In this document: piece by piece, positions 1 to 7,730 of the stretch
How positions within the stretch are numbered: position 1 is the first letter of the stretch
Layout of the letters: each line of letters opens with the position of its first letter
Virus record (IMG/VR): IMGVR_UViG_3300043409_000099
Coordinates: 1 to 21,131 of that record
DNA from: a virus
Direction: 5' to 3' (one strand)
DNA length: 21,131 nt
Translations under genes and position numbers: made by a program
The notes under the pieces: generated by a model
What the model was told of the DNA's origin: nothing
Database searches by the model: none
The model's input: only the letters and a program-made list of their open reading frames with translations

Positions 1-129
1 GAAGTGCTCTGGTGCCCATTCCAGAATGGCCCGGTCAAACCAACCAAACTTATCGGCAAGGGTGTAGCCACCCCCAATTGCCGCGATGCTTGCTGCAACC
101 GCTCCAATGGCCTTGGTGAGGTCAATCAT
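1..129 (-). CDS. Small phage protein with N-terminal hydrophobic segment, partial
   Basis: Only the first 43 codons are in the window; the gene runs off the left edge. It starts at an ATG overlapping the TGA of the gene before it (ATGA, 4 bases), so it is translationally coupled and the start is firm. Residues about 5-23 are an Ala/Gly/Ile-rich stretch (AIGAVAASIAAIGGGYTL) that could be a membrane segment or signal anchor, followed by a Trp-rich part ending in WAPEHF. I recall similar short N-termini in uncharacterised proteins of environmental phages. Its place after a small membrane protein suggests the late or lysis end of the operon, but the function is not known. Confidence 0.6.
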   Translation of the reverse strand, partial: MIDLTKAIGAVAASIAAIGGGYTLADKFGWFDRAILEWAPEHF

Positions 130-278
130 TTGTCTTTCCGGTTAAACAACTCAAACAGGGTCTTGATTTTTTCCTCTAAGACTGCCACTCGCAAGTCCAG
201 TTTACTCAGCACGATGATCAGCGTGATCAACGCCAGCAGTATCGGCCAGCTTTTTGAGAGCAAGTCGAAGAGTTCCAT
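126..278 (-). CDS. Small single-span membrane protein, holin/spanin-like topology
   Basis: 50 residues from an ATG two bases after the TGA of the preceding gene. A longer version from 314 is possible but has no ribosome site and would overlap the previous gene by 35 bases, so 278 is preferred. Residues about 10-27 (WPILLALITLIIVLSKL) form one clear transmembrane helix, and residues 28-50 form a charged amphipathic helix (LRVAVLEEKIKTLFELFNRK), probably a coiled coil. This layout fits a small holin accessory or inner-membrane spanin-like protein. No lysin lies in the window to confirm a lysis cassette. The role is inferred from topology and location only. Confidence 0.65.
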   Translation of the reverse strand: MELFDLLSKSWPILLALITLIIVLSKLDLRVAVLEEKIKTLFELFNRKDK

Positions 279-279
279 G

Positions 280-540
280 TCAATATCCAGATTTCGTTCG
301 TGCCTCGACCTCATACGGACTTTTTAAATAACCGTACCTGATCAGGTAGTAGAAAATCTTCACCGTCCACTTGATAGCCCCGTCCCGCTCGATCTGTGCC
401 ACATGCACCGCCTCGTGAGCGGCGAGTGGGTAGTTGTTTTCCTGTCCGGGTCGGCAGTAGACGGTCTTCCACGGCATGGTCACCGCCAGCGAGTTGCTGG
501 CTTTCAGGAACCACAGAACGGGGAACGGGGCGGGTTTCAT
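280..540 (-). CDS. Mini metallopeptidase-like protein with HExxH motif
   Basis: 86 residues. The start is taken at the ATG overlapping the previous stop (ATGA at 537-540); an upstream extension to 645 in the same frame lies inside the neighbouring gene and is unlikely. The protein carries HEAVH at residues 42-46, the zinc-metallopeptidase signature HExxH followed by Gln, and a later YEVEA (76-80) whose Glu could be the third zinc ligand. It is far shorter than typical secreted peptidases, but very small HExxH proteins of this form occur in phages and bacteria. It sits between the tail-fibre partner gene and membrane proteins, so a role in wall passage, lysis or virion maturation is possible. 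Activity is unproven. Confidence 0.7.
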   Translation of the reverse strand: MKPAPFPVLWFLKASNSLAVTMPWKTVYCRPGQENNYPLAAHEAVHVAQIERDGAIKWTVKIFYYLIRYGYLKSPYEVEARTKSGY

Positions 541-848
541 ACGGCCCAAGGAAGTGGCGGGGTCACCACGGGTGGGTTGATCTGGTAGTCGATCTGCTGC
601 TGCACAGCGGCCTCGGTAGCGTCTTTGTCCACGCCGTTGTCCCAAATCCAGCCCAGCACTTGCTCTTGCGTCAGGTCGGCGTAGGGCGTGAAGGTAGTGC
701 CGGTGGGGGTGGGCACAGAGCAGGTGGAGTAGACGCTGCTGGAGTAGGTGCCGTCAGTGCCAGAGCAAGTCCAGTGGCAAACGATTACGGTGTCGGGGTT
801 CTGCTCAGTGGTTGAGCAGTTCATGGCGGTGATTGTCCAAGTGATCAT
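537..848 (-). CDS. Conserved phage protein encoded beside the tail fibre
   Basis: 103 residues. The ATG at 848 overlaps the TGA of the fibre gene (ATGA), so it is coupled to fibre translation. The N-terminus MITWTITAMN, a central Ser/Thr/Tyr-rich beta-like stretch, the segment FTPYADLTQEQVLGWIWD (residues about 53-70) and a Pro-rich C-terminus match a family I recall from many phages next to tail fibre or structural genes (DUF7936-type; the number is from memory). Four Cys residues lie in the first half (11, 24, 28, 43), unusual in this operon. The function is unknown; position suggests a fibre assembly factor or a small virion component. Confidence 0.75.
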   Translation of the reverse strand: MITWTITAMNCSTTEQNPDTVIVCHWTCSGTDGTYSSSVYSTCSVPTPTGTTFTPYADLTQEQVLGWIWDNGVDKDATEAAVQQQIDYQINPPVVTPPLPWAV

Positions 849-3800
849 GGTTTGCTTTCGAGTTGAGCCACACGGGCGCGGAGGGATTGGAGTTCGGCAA
901 CAAGGTCAGCAATGACCTCAGAGGTGCTTGCTTGCATGGATTGGTACACGGGCTTGCCGTCAGCGTCTACAGCGTCTTTATCGCCTGTTACGCTGCTTGG
1001 GTAGACCTCTTGGAATTGATGCGCCAAGAAACCGCGAGTGCTTGAGCCGTTGGAGTTCCATGTGTACTCAATAGGCTGAAGTGCATCAATGCGTGAGCCT
1101 TGACCTGATACTGCACCACTGACTGTTTTTAAGCGGTAGTCGGAGGTGGTGTTGTAGGAGGTTAGTAAAGTTGTTACGGATATATTTCCAACAAGAGAAC
1201 CGCTCCGCAAAATTGATTGAATTATTCCGTCAGAGTCTCTGTTTACAGTAAGAGCACCGGCTCCTGTCACAGAAATACCATCAGGTCTAATGGCGACCCC
1301 TGCAACATTACTTTGCGCTGGTGTTGTGTTGGTAGTCCCCACCAGCAAGTTACCGTTGGAGTCAAGGCGCATACCTTCAACTGCATTTGTATAAAATATT
1401 ATTGGGTAAGCACCCGTACCATACAAAATGTGATTGTTGCCGCCAGCACTGTTGCCAACAATGAAAGTGCTTGTACCGTTGTTAAAAGTTACTTGTGGTG
1501 CTGTTGCATCGTAAACAGTTAGCTTTGTAGTAGGCGAAGTCGTCCCAATACCTACGTTGCCGTCCGGGCCAACACGCATACGCTCAGTTAGGCTACCTGC
1601 CGTAGGAGCAGTGGCAAACGCTATTCCTGTATTATTATTACCGCCGTCAGTTTCTAAGAATCTAATTTCAGATACAGAGCTTCCACTATTACTTTGAGAC
1701 CTTATAGATTTATAAACTCCGTCTGTCTGAACACCTGTAACATTATCATTGAGTAAAAGTGCAACAGCGTTAGTAGAAGATGTACGAGAAACATATACTT
1801 CCAGCTTTGCCCCCGGCGATGTAGTACCCACCCCCAAGTTACCGCTGGAGTCGAGGCGCATCCGTTCTGTCATTACTCCACCGGTAGTGGTGGAAAATAC
1901 TCCATACCCTTCATTGCCACTTGAACCACGACCGCCAGTTATTCTAAAATTAAGATTTCCGTTGGTATCTTGAAATTCAATTGAGTTCTGGTTCGTGTTA
2001 TTGGTTGCGTTAATGCCGCCAATACTTAATTTTTGGTACGCAGATGTTGTCCCAATACCCAAGTTACCGCTTGCATCCAGCGTCATTGCTTGGGTTAAAG
2101 CCGCTGCGTTACCTGCCGTGCCGGAGGGGGCGTTGTACCATTGGTGTTGACCGCTGGCTTGAATATAAACCGCTGCAAAACCATTGGCAATGTACGTGCC
2201 TGCGTCACTAGCATTGTAAAAAAAGTTTTGACCTAAGAACGTGCTTCCAGTTCGACTAAACAAAGCCGCACCATTTGTTAATTGCAATGCGGGTCTGCTT
2301 GCGCTACTCCAAGCACTCGGAGTAACCCCCAAGCCGAGGTTGCCGGAGGAGTCGATGGACATTCTTGTGGTGTTTGCCTTAATATCATAGAAATAAAACG
2401 CCCCGTCACCACCAAGTCCCGAACTGTTGGAACTACGGCCCACTTGCCATCCATAGTCAGTTCCCCCAGTGCCTCCACCAAAAGTAACATATTGATATTG
2501 ATTTGCACCCGATGATGTACCGATGAGTAAAGCACCGCTTCCATTTGAATCAGCAACTCTTGCAGAATTTCCAAGGACATCCAACTTATAAGCAGGCGAA
2601 CTCGTCCCAATACCCAGCCCTGTGGTGGTGAGGCGCATTTGTTCGGCGTTGTTGGCCTGAAAACCAATAACTGAACTAGCACCTGTTGCACGCAAAAACA
2701 TTGAATTAGTAGAAGCAATATCAAAAATTGCATTTCCACCAGTATCTGAACCAAGTGTTCCAATATCCGATCCAGCAAGCTGAACTTTTACTGTTGCACC
2801 AGAAGTAGTTGTGCGATTAAAGTTTGCCGCTAATGCCCCAGATGCTGTTCCAGTTAGCGTAGTCCCATCAAACGTCAGCGCAGACCCCGTCGTCAGCACC
2901 TTGGAGCCGTCAAGGTAAGCCACGCCGTTGGCTGTGCCGCCTGAGAGGGTTACAGCGCCCGTTGCACTCAGCGTCCCGGTGACTGCTACTGCATCCGTAA
3001 TAGCCCAGCTTGTGCCATCATGCCGCGCTTTAATTGTGCCAGCGCCATTAGCTAAAATGATGTTGTTAGTTAGACCGGCGGCTAATCCACCTACTTGAGC
3101 GCCAAGGACAGTGTTTCCTGAGCCTGTTGTAATACCACGACCTGTGTTGTATCCAACAATGCTGTTGTTGGCTCCTCCTATAATGTCTGCCCCGCTATAC
3201 GCACCTAGTCCTGAATTTTGAATGCCAGTGGTAGAACTTAAAGAAGTACCACCTATTGCAGTATTATCCGAGCCTGATATATTTGTAATAAGCGCACCGC
3301 TACCAACAGAAGTATTACGGTTTCCACCTACAATCTCTGCCGAGGCACGATAGCCAAGAGAAGTATTGTCAGTGCCAGTTGTGTTCTTTTGCAATGAGCC
3401 TTTGCCTACAGCGGAGTTAAAATATCCGGTGGTGTTTAATGAAAGTACGTCCTCCCCTATCCCGACGTTATAACTGCCATTAACACCGGTGCTTCCGGTC
3501 ATGGTAAAGTTTCCGGCATTAACGCCAAAAAAAGTATTAAATCCGTCTGTGCCAGCAAGTTTAAAGTTATGCAGGAAACGATTAGCACCCGATTGAATAA
3601 CACCTACCGTAGCACTGGTGGTTGCGGGGATAGTGATAGTCTGACTTGCACTCAGCGTAGTAAAAGCCCCCGTCGTAGGCGTTGTAGCCCCGACAGTGCC
3701 GTTAATGTTGATTGAGGCAGTGCCGGTCAGGTTTGTCACTGTGCCGCTGCTGGGTGTGCCGAGTGCCCCGCCGTTGACTACAAACGCCCCGGCAGTGCCT

Positions 3801-5020
3801 GTATTGACCCCTAGAGCCGTGACTACACCTGTGCCAGTGGTTGTGGTGCTTGGAGCCGCACCCGCCCCGCCGCCGATGACCAAAGCATTGGCTGCAAGTG
3901 CAGTAGAAGTCGCCCATGTGGTTCCGCTGGAGAAGTAAGGTACGCCGCCTGATGTTCCAGCAACTGTCAAGGCTAAAGTGCCGCTGGTTGTAATGGGAGA
4001 ACCAGCAACTGAAACTATGCCTCCAGTGAACGATTGAGCTACGCTGGTAACTGTTCCAATGGTTGCGTCGGTAGCCCAACTTGGCACACCAGCGGCAACT
4101 ACAAGCCTTTGACCCGCTGAGCCAATAGCGAGCTTAGCTAACGTGTTGGTGGCGCTTGCGTAGACTATATCGCCAGTAGCATACGAAGTTTGGCCAGTGC
4201 CCCCTTGGTCATATGCTAGTGTGCCCGAGCTAGTTAACGCTTTAGATGCGTCGGTAAATACAGGCTTGCTGGCAGTCAAAGCTGTCAGGACTGGAGCCGC
4301 CGCAATAGTTGCTACGCCAGTAGCATCAGCCAAAACAATTGCCGCAGTACCGTCTTTGGCCTTGATGTTTGTCACTTCGAGGTTGGTTGTGTCGATTGTG
4401 GTGACGTTCAGCGTCGCAATTGTTGCAGTGCCGTCAATGTACAAGTCTTTCCACGAATTAGCGGAAGAGCCTAAGTCGTAGGTGTTGTCTGCGGAGGGGA
4501 TCAGACCCGAGGCAAACCGCGCCGTAGCAGTGATTGTGTCGCTTGTTGCGTTACCCAGTGTGGTGTTACCGTCCACAGTCAGGTTGCCAGTGATATGGCC
4601 ATTGACGATGGTCGTTACGCAAGAGTTGACGTTGGTGCCGTCACAGAACAAGAACGCTGTATCCCCAGCGGCAACCGCCACACCTGTACCTGCGGAGGTC
4701 TTCAAGGTAACAGCAAAGGACGTGTTGTTCTGCAACACGTAAAGTTTGGCTGCGGCGGGGCAAATAATTTCAGCAACAGCAGTGGGAGCGCCACCACCAG
4801 TAGCCGCAACCAGCATGGCGCAACGTGACTCGGAAGTCGTACCGTTGGCTGTAGTTAAAGTGTGGGCGTTGCCAGTCCAAGTGTTGATTGTTGAGAGGCC
4901 AGCAATGGCTTGCTCAATCATTGAAGTGATGTTGTCGTTTACAACGTCGCCCCATGTACCCGAAAGTTCCCCAGTGACGGGAAGCGCCAATTTCAGCGTT
5001 GGTGTGTATTGTGTGGTCAT
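845..5020 (-). CDS. Tail fibre/spike with YadA-like repeats and S74 self-cleaving chaperone
   Basis: 1391 residues; ATG at 5020 with GAGGG 8 bases upstream. The N-terminus (TPTLKLALPVTGELSGTWGD) resembles the virion-attachment part of environmental phage fibres. The middle is low-complexity Gly/Thr/Ser beta-sequence. A block around residues 490-660 repeats GxNTxxG-type units like the trimeric YadA head, and then come many 'LGIGTTSPxxKLxV' units and 'xMRLDSSGNLGIG' linkers. The last ~99 residues form a Peptidase S74 intramolecular chaperone: SDYRLK with the Ser-Asp dyad at residues 1293-1294, 'IDALQPIEYTW', 'GFLAHQFQEVYPS' and a terminal coiled coil. In this family the chaperone trimerises the fibre and is then released just before the Ser. 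The protein is expected to form the host-recognition fibre. Confidence 0.93.
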   Translation of the reverse strand: MTTQYTPTLKLALPVTGELSGTWGDVVNDNITSMIEQAIAGLSTINTWTGNAHTLTTANGTTSESRCAMLVAATGGGAPTAVAEIICPAAAKLYVLQNNTSFAVTLKTSAGTGVAVAAGDTAFLFCDGTNVNSCVTTIVNGHITGNLTVDGNTTLGNATSDTITATARFASGLIPSADNTYDLGSSANSWKDLYIDGTATIATLNVTTIDTTNLEVTNIKAKDGTAAIVLADATGVATIAAAPVLTALTASKPVFTDASKALTSSGTLAYDQGGTGQTSYATGDIVYASATNTLAKLAIGSAGQRLVVAAGVPSWATDATIGTVTSVAQSFTGGIVSVAGSPITTSGTLALTVAGTSGGVPYFSSGTTWATSTALAANALVIGGGAGAAPSTTTTGTGVVTALGVNTGTAGAFVVNGGALGTPSSGTVTNLTGTASININGTVGATTPTTGAFTTLSASQTITIPATTSATVGVIQSGANRFLHNFKLAGTDGFNTFFGVNAGNFTMTGSTGVNGSYNVGIGEDVLSLNTTGYFNSAVGKGSLQKNTTGTDNTSLGYRASAEIVGGNRNTSVGSGALITNISGSDNTAIGGTSLSSTTGIQNSGLGAYSGADIIGGANNSIVGYNTGRGITTGSGNTVLGAQVGGLAAGLTNNIILANGAGTIKARHDGTSWAITDAVAVTGTLSATGAVTLSGGTANGVAYLDGSKVLTTGSALTFDGTTLTGTASGALAANFNRTTTSGATVKVQLAGSDIGTLGSDTGGNAIFDIASTNSMFLRATGASSVIGFQANNAEQMRLTTTGLGIGTSSPAYKLDVLGNSARVADSNGSGALLIGTSSGANQYQYVTFGGGTGGTDYGWQVGRSSNSSGLGGDGAFYFYDIKANTTRMSIDSSGNLGLGVTPSAWSSASRPALQLTNGAALFSRTGSTFLGQNFFYNASDAGTYIANGFAAVYIQASGQHQWYNAPSGTAGNAAALTQAMTLDASGNLGIGTTSAYQKLSIGGINATNNTNQNSIEFQDTNGNLNFRITGGRGSSGNEGYGVFSTTTGGVMTERMRLDSSGNLGVGTTSPGAKLEVYVSRTSSTNAVALLLNDNVTGVQTDGVYKSIRSQSNSGSSVSEIRFLETDGGNNNTGIAFATAPTAGSLTERMRVGPDGNVGIGTTSPTTKLTVYDATAPQVTFNNGTSTFIVGNSAGGNNHILYGTGAYPIIFYTNAVEGMRLDSNGNLLVGTTNTTPAQSNVAGVAIRPDGISVTGAGALTVNRDSDGIIQSILRSGSLVGNISVTTLLTSYNTTSDYRLKTVSGAVSGQGSRIDALQPIEYTWNSNGSSTRGFLAHQFQEVYPSSVTGDKDAVDADGKPVYQSMQASTSEVIADLVAELQSLRARVAQLESKP

Positions 5021-5032
5021 CTGTTTACCCTC

Positions 5033-5803
5033 TTATGTGACAACTTGTTGCCAGCCCGCAGTTTGCGTATCACTCACGACAGTCCATGTAGGTGTCTGAG
5101 TATTGTTAACATTTTGCCAGTTTGCTGATTGCGCGTTATTTATTTGCGCCCAAGTAGCAGTCTGACCATCGTTGATTGTGCCCCAATTAGCATTTTGACT
5201 GTCGTCTATTTGGCCCCAGACGTTAACTTGCCCAATCTCACCCGTGGCAAAAACCCCGGTTACGCTAACTGTAGCGCCACCAAAAACTACTACCGTCCCA
5301 AGCCCCATTGTGCCAAAAACACCAGTGACGGGGACAATGTTTGCGGTTACTACTGTGACGACGCCAAGTTGAGTAGTACCACTGATGCCCGTAACCTGTA
5401 CAAGAGCATCTGCTGTGACCACCACAGTGCCCACGGCACCCGTAGCAGAAACCCCGGTGGGGGAAGCAGTTGCGTCTGCTGTAACAACAACCGTACCAAC
5501 ATTACCCGTGGCAGAGACCCCCGTGGGGAAAATGTTTGCTTCCGCAACCACCACCACAGTGCCTACAGCGCCTGTAGCAGAGACTCCTGTAGGGAAGACG
5601 TTTGCAGTGCCGGTAACTGTAACCGTACCTACGGCACCCGTAGCAGAAACCCCGGTGGGGGAAGCAGTTGCGTCTGCTGTAACAACAACCGTACCAACAG
5701 CACCGATGCCGGTTACGTTTGTGTGGCCAACACCCCACTCTTGAGAGCCCCAAGCAACGCCCGAAGCACCCCAACCTTCAAAGGCTACTATTGCATCAGC
5801 CAC
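5033..5803 (-). CDS. Repeat-built virion protein (22-residue and 11-residue Trp repeats)
   Basis: 256 residues. The start is GTG at 5803, directly after an in-frame TAG; no ATG is available and the ribosome site is weak, so coupling to the previous gene is likely. After a Trp/Gly-rich N-terminus, residues about 30-195 hold roughly eight repeats of 22 residues with consensus TGVSATGAVGTVVVTADATA, the first shortened by about three residues. Residues 193-256 hold five and a half 11-residue repeats of the form W-x-x-(I/V)-(N/D)-(D/N)-x-Q-(T/S/N)-(A/P)-x. Both patterns suggest elongated beta structure. The gene directly precedes the fibre, so it may be an adhesin, fibre connector or surface protein. 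No catalytic motif is visible. Confidence 0.85.
   Translation of the reverse strand: MADAIVAFEGWGASGVAWGSQEWGVGHTNVTGIGAVGTVVVTADATASPTGVSATGAVGTVTVTGTANVFPTGVSATGAVGTVVVVAEANIFPTGVSATGNVGTVVVTADATASPTGVSATGAVGTVVVTADALVQVTGISGTTQLGVVTVVTANIVPVTGVFGTMGLGTVVVFGGATVSVTGVFATGEIGQVNVWGQIDDSQNANWGTINDGQTATWAQINNAQSANWQNVNNTQTPTWTVVSDTQTAGWQQVVT
5433..5699 (-). repeat. 69-bp perfect direct repeat pair inside the repeat-protein gene
   Basis: Bases 5433-5501 and 5631-5699 are identical over 69 bases and lie 198 bases apart, which is exactly three 22-codon repeat units. The other repeat copies in the gene have diverged in sequence. The identity points to recent duplication or recombination among repeat units, and deletion or gain of three units would keep the reading frame. 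Confidence 0.9.
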
Positions 5804-5813
5804 CTATTTACCA

Positions 5814-6233
5814 TCAAGCGATTCGTATGATCGCGTTAGTAGCATCGTTGGCAGGGAATTGAACAGTGAAGTTTCCAGCAGTTGAAGTCTTATCCCCACC
5901 AAAGTCCAACACGGCAATAGCTTTATTTGCTTGACTGCTGTTGTAGATCAAAGCGCCACGAGCAGTAATGGTTGAAGTTGTCCATGTCGTGTCTGTAAAA
6001 TCAACAAACGCAGTTGTGCCAGATAACGTAACTACTGCGCCCGTTAGCGTGTTGCCCCCGGCTGTATAACCCGTGCCAACAACCTCATTTGAAGTGCTGT
6101 ACGCAGTTGTTGCCGCACTTAGTGTTGCCGCACTGGTAAACAAGGCAATCTTGATAGTATTTGTGTCAAGATCATGCTCACCCAACAAAAGTTGTTCTTT
6201 AAACGATGAGCACATTGCTTGTGTAATTGCCAT
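5814..6233 (-). CDS. Conserved phage virion-type protein (MAITQAMCSSFKEQLL family)
   Basis: 139 residues with ATG at 6233 and AAGGAG upstream. The N-terminus MAITQAMCSSFKEQLLLGEH, a middle part 'IKIALFTSAATL', 'GYTAGGNTLTGA', 'FVDFTDTTWTTSTITARGALIYN' and the C-terminus 'FTVQFPAND' are typical of a family I have seen encoded among structural genes of environmental phages. Predicted structure is mostly beta strand. It lies between a head-tail adaptor and the fibre-side genes, so it is probably a particle component such as a tail or baseplate-like protein. I do not know its exact role. Confidence 0.8.
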   Translation of the reverse strand: MAITQAMCSSFKEQLLLGEHDLDTNTIKIALFTSAATLSAATTAYSTSNEVVGTGYTAGGNTLTGAVVTLSGTTAFVDFTDTTWTTSTITARGALIYNSSQANKAIAVLDFGGDKTSTAGNFTVQFPANDATNAIIRIA

Positions 6234-6243
6234 TTTTTACTCC

Positions 6244-6879
6244 TTAACTTACCGGATTGCGGACTTGAACAGTACGATACGTGTCTGTACGTAATTTACC
6301 ATCACCCAAATTCTTCAAGAGACCAATTGCCTGAACGTACAGTTGTTGGTACTGGGTTACCAAGTCTTGTTCGCCCTTCATGAAGCGAATAGCCTCAATC
6401 AGTGCGCCGTTCAAAAGAGCGGAATCAAACTCAGTGCCCAGCCATGTGGTGCCTGCTGTGACAATGGACTCGGGGTAGTAGCCGTAATGCAACTCTGCAC
6501 TGTACGACTGATCAGGCGTGGGGCCAACAATAAACGCAGAAGCATCGAAGATAGCGTAATACTTGGGCAACGTGCGCGTAGCGGTTACATCCCTTGGGTA
6601 TGCTTCGCGGATGAAGTTCACATCCTTGTCAATCAAGTAGTGGTACTCACCAGTGGACTCAATCACGGCTAACGAATAGACGTAGAGAAAATCAGACGGA
6701 ATCTGAAGGTACTTAACACCAACCGACAGCGCCCCCGTTACGTTTTTGCGAATAGCAGGAATCTGCACCGTGTTGTAAATCTTCTGCTCAGCCTGTTCCG
6801 TGAACATAGCCAACGTAGCCGCTGAAAACTCGTTTTCGCAGATGTTCTCAATGTTGGTGCACAACTCGGTGTAGTTCAT
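6244..6879 (-). CDS. Head-tail adaptor-like structural protein (second adaptor)
   Basis: 211 residues; ATG at 6879 with AGAGG six bases upstream. An N-terminal helical region (residues 1-45) leads into a beta section with 'YLQIPSDFLYVYSL' and 'AFIVGPTPDQSYSAELHYGYYP' (about 115-137), and then a long C-terminal helical region 'LLNGALIEAIRFMKGEQDLVTQYQQLYVQAIGLL'. This helix/beta-insert/helix plan, with the P-S-D and P-T-P-D turns, matches phage adaptor or tail-tubular-A-like proteins that sit under the portal. The 318-residue gene upstream carries the same PTPDQ turn, so this phage encodes two related adaptors. The assignment is by pattern, not by search. Confidence 0.7.
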   Translation of the reverse strand: MNYTELCTNIENICENEFSAATLAMFTEQAEQKIYNTVQIPAIRKNVTGALSVGVKYLQIPSDFLYVYSLAVIESTGEYHYLIDKDVNFIREAYPRDVTATRTLPKYYAIFDASAFIVGPTPDQSYSAELHYGYYPESIVTAGTTWLGTEFDSALLNGALIEAIRFMKGEQDLVTQYQQLYVQAIGLLKNLGDGKLRTDTYRTVQVRNPVS

Positions 6880-6889
6880 GAGCTACCTC

Positions 6890-7153
6890 TTAGGCCATGG
6901 GGCCACGGGCCATTTTGCCTTTGGTCTGAGCCTTACCACCACGCACAAGAATGCCGCTGGTTTTTGGGCCAGCATCATCGCGTTTGTAGATATTTCCAAC
7001 AGACATGTTTACAGTATCCAAGTTACTGTGGTCTGGGTTACTGCCGGGATTGCTTGACATCTTGACGGGCTTACCCTTCATCGTGTGTGGCTCGGCGTAG
7101 ACGCTGGCAGCGCCAACTTCTTTGCCCATCATTTTTTGGCTATATTTGGCCAT
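6890..7153 (-). CDS. Small basic phage protein with TKGKM tail
   Basis: 87 residues; ATG at 7153, with GGAGG lying in the last codons of the preceding gene. It is rich in Lys, Met, Gly and Ser and looks unstructured, with no membrane segment. The segment 'SNLDTVNMSVGNIYKRDDAGPK' sits mid-protein and the C-terminus is 'SGILVRGGKAQTKGKMARGPMA'. The RGGKAQTKGKM part is a looser version of the RGK-T-K/R-G-K-M tail found in three other small proteins of this island. A particle-associated or nucleic-acid-binding role is possible; no function is known. Confidence 0.75.
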   Translation of the reverse strand: MAKYSQKMMGKEVGAASVYAEPHTMKGKPVKMSSNPGSNPDHSNLDTVNMSVGNIYKRDDAGPKTSGILVRGGKAQTKGKMARGPMA

Positions 7154-7154
7154 G

Positions 7155-7331
7155 TTAACCTCCGCGAGATGCGCCGCGCTGATTCATTGCGCGAGCTACG
7201 TTACGGCCACTGGCCTTCATTGCTGCGCCAGTCACGCCACCTTTGGCAAACTTGGCTGGGCCTTTGTGCAGACGCTTTTCATGCGCTGAAACTTCTTTGT
7301 CGGCAATAGCCTTCACTTCTTTTTTGTCCAT
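7155..7331 (-). CDS. 58-residue basic protein of the small-protein island
   Basis: A short gene read directly from the minus strand: ATG at 7331, TAA at 7157-7155, with AAGGA seven bases upstream of the start. It begins MDKKEVKAIADKEVSAHEKR and continues with AKGGVTGAAMKASGRNVARAMNQRG near the end. It starts ten bases after the stop of the zinc-ribbon gene, and its own last codons contain the GGAGG for the next gene, which supports it as real. It is highly basic with a helical N-terminal half; the KGG and GRNxARAxNQ motifs recur in small phage proteins. Function unknown. Confidence 0.8.
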   Translation of the reverse strand: MDKKEVKAIADKEVSAHEKRLHKGPAKFAKGGVTGAAMKASGRNVARAMNQRGASRGG

Positions 7332-7340
7332 GATGATTCC

Positions 7341-7730
7341 TTATGTGATTACAACCGTTACTGTACCAACTTGTCCAACCCCCACCAAGTTATTTGGTGT
7401 AAGTTCGGAATCGAAACTTTGAGCCATTCCCACAGGGTTCCATCCCCACTGGATGTTTCGACTACCCTCACCAATCGACCCAGTTGCGGTTGTACCCGAC
7501 TGGTAGTACGTATTATCCTTACGTGGGTTTCGCAACGCTTGCGGATCATCCACTGGATACATACCCAGTTGCAACTGAGGCTGATCAGGTTCCCAACATT
7601 GTTTGCAAACCAGAATATTGACCTGCTTCGTCTTGACAATCAGCGTGCGCAACTCGCGCAAACGAAACTGAAAGCCACAACGGTCGCAGATCGCAATCGC
7701 AATCTTGCCAGAGGCAAAACGATTGCTCAT
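7341..7730 (-). CDS. Zinc-ribbon phage protein
   Basis: 129 residues. The ATG at 7730 shares one base with the previous stop (TGATG) and has a GGGGGTGG stretch upstream; a TTG at 7733 is an alternative. Residues about 16-19 (CDRC) and 43-46 (CKQC) form a C-x2-C...C-x2-C zinc ribbon or treble clef, followed by the conserved-looking 'WEPDQPQLQLGMYPVDDPQALRNPR'. I recall this family from many environmental phages beside adaptor and structural genes. The C-terminus 'LVGVGQVGTVTVVIT' resembles the 22-residue repeat unit of the protein at 5033-5803. A structural or assembly role is likely; DNA binding is possible but unsupported. Confidence 0.85.
   Translation of the reverse strand: MSNRFASGKIAIAICDRCGFQFRLRELRTLIVKTKQVNILVCKQCWEPDQPQLQLGMYPVDDPQALRNPRKDNTYYQSGTTATGSIGEGSRNIQWGWNPVGMAQSFDSELTPNNLVGVGQVGTVTVVIT

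Noticed and set aside
396-815. 139-residue plus-strand frame near the left end
   Set aside because: It is antisense to two coupled minus-strand genes with ATGA overlaps and clear motifs.
2278-2778. 166-residue minus-strand frame inside the fibre gene
   Set aside because: It is an out-of-frame reading within the continuous 1391-codon fibre gene, with no ribosome site or motif.
5129-5830. 233-residue plus-strand frame, Cys/Asn/Arg-rich
   Set aside because: It is the complement of the repeat-built gene; its own repeats mirror the DNA repeats and its composition is implausible.
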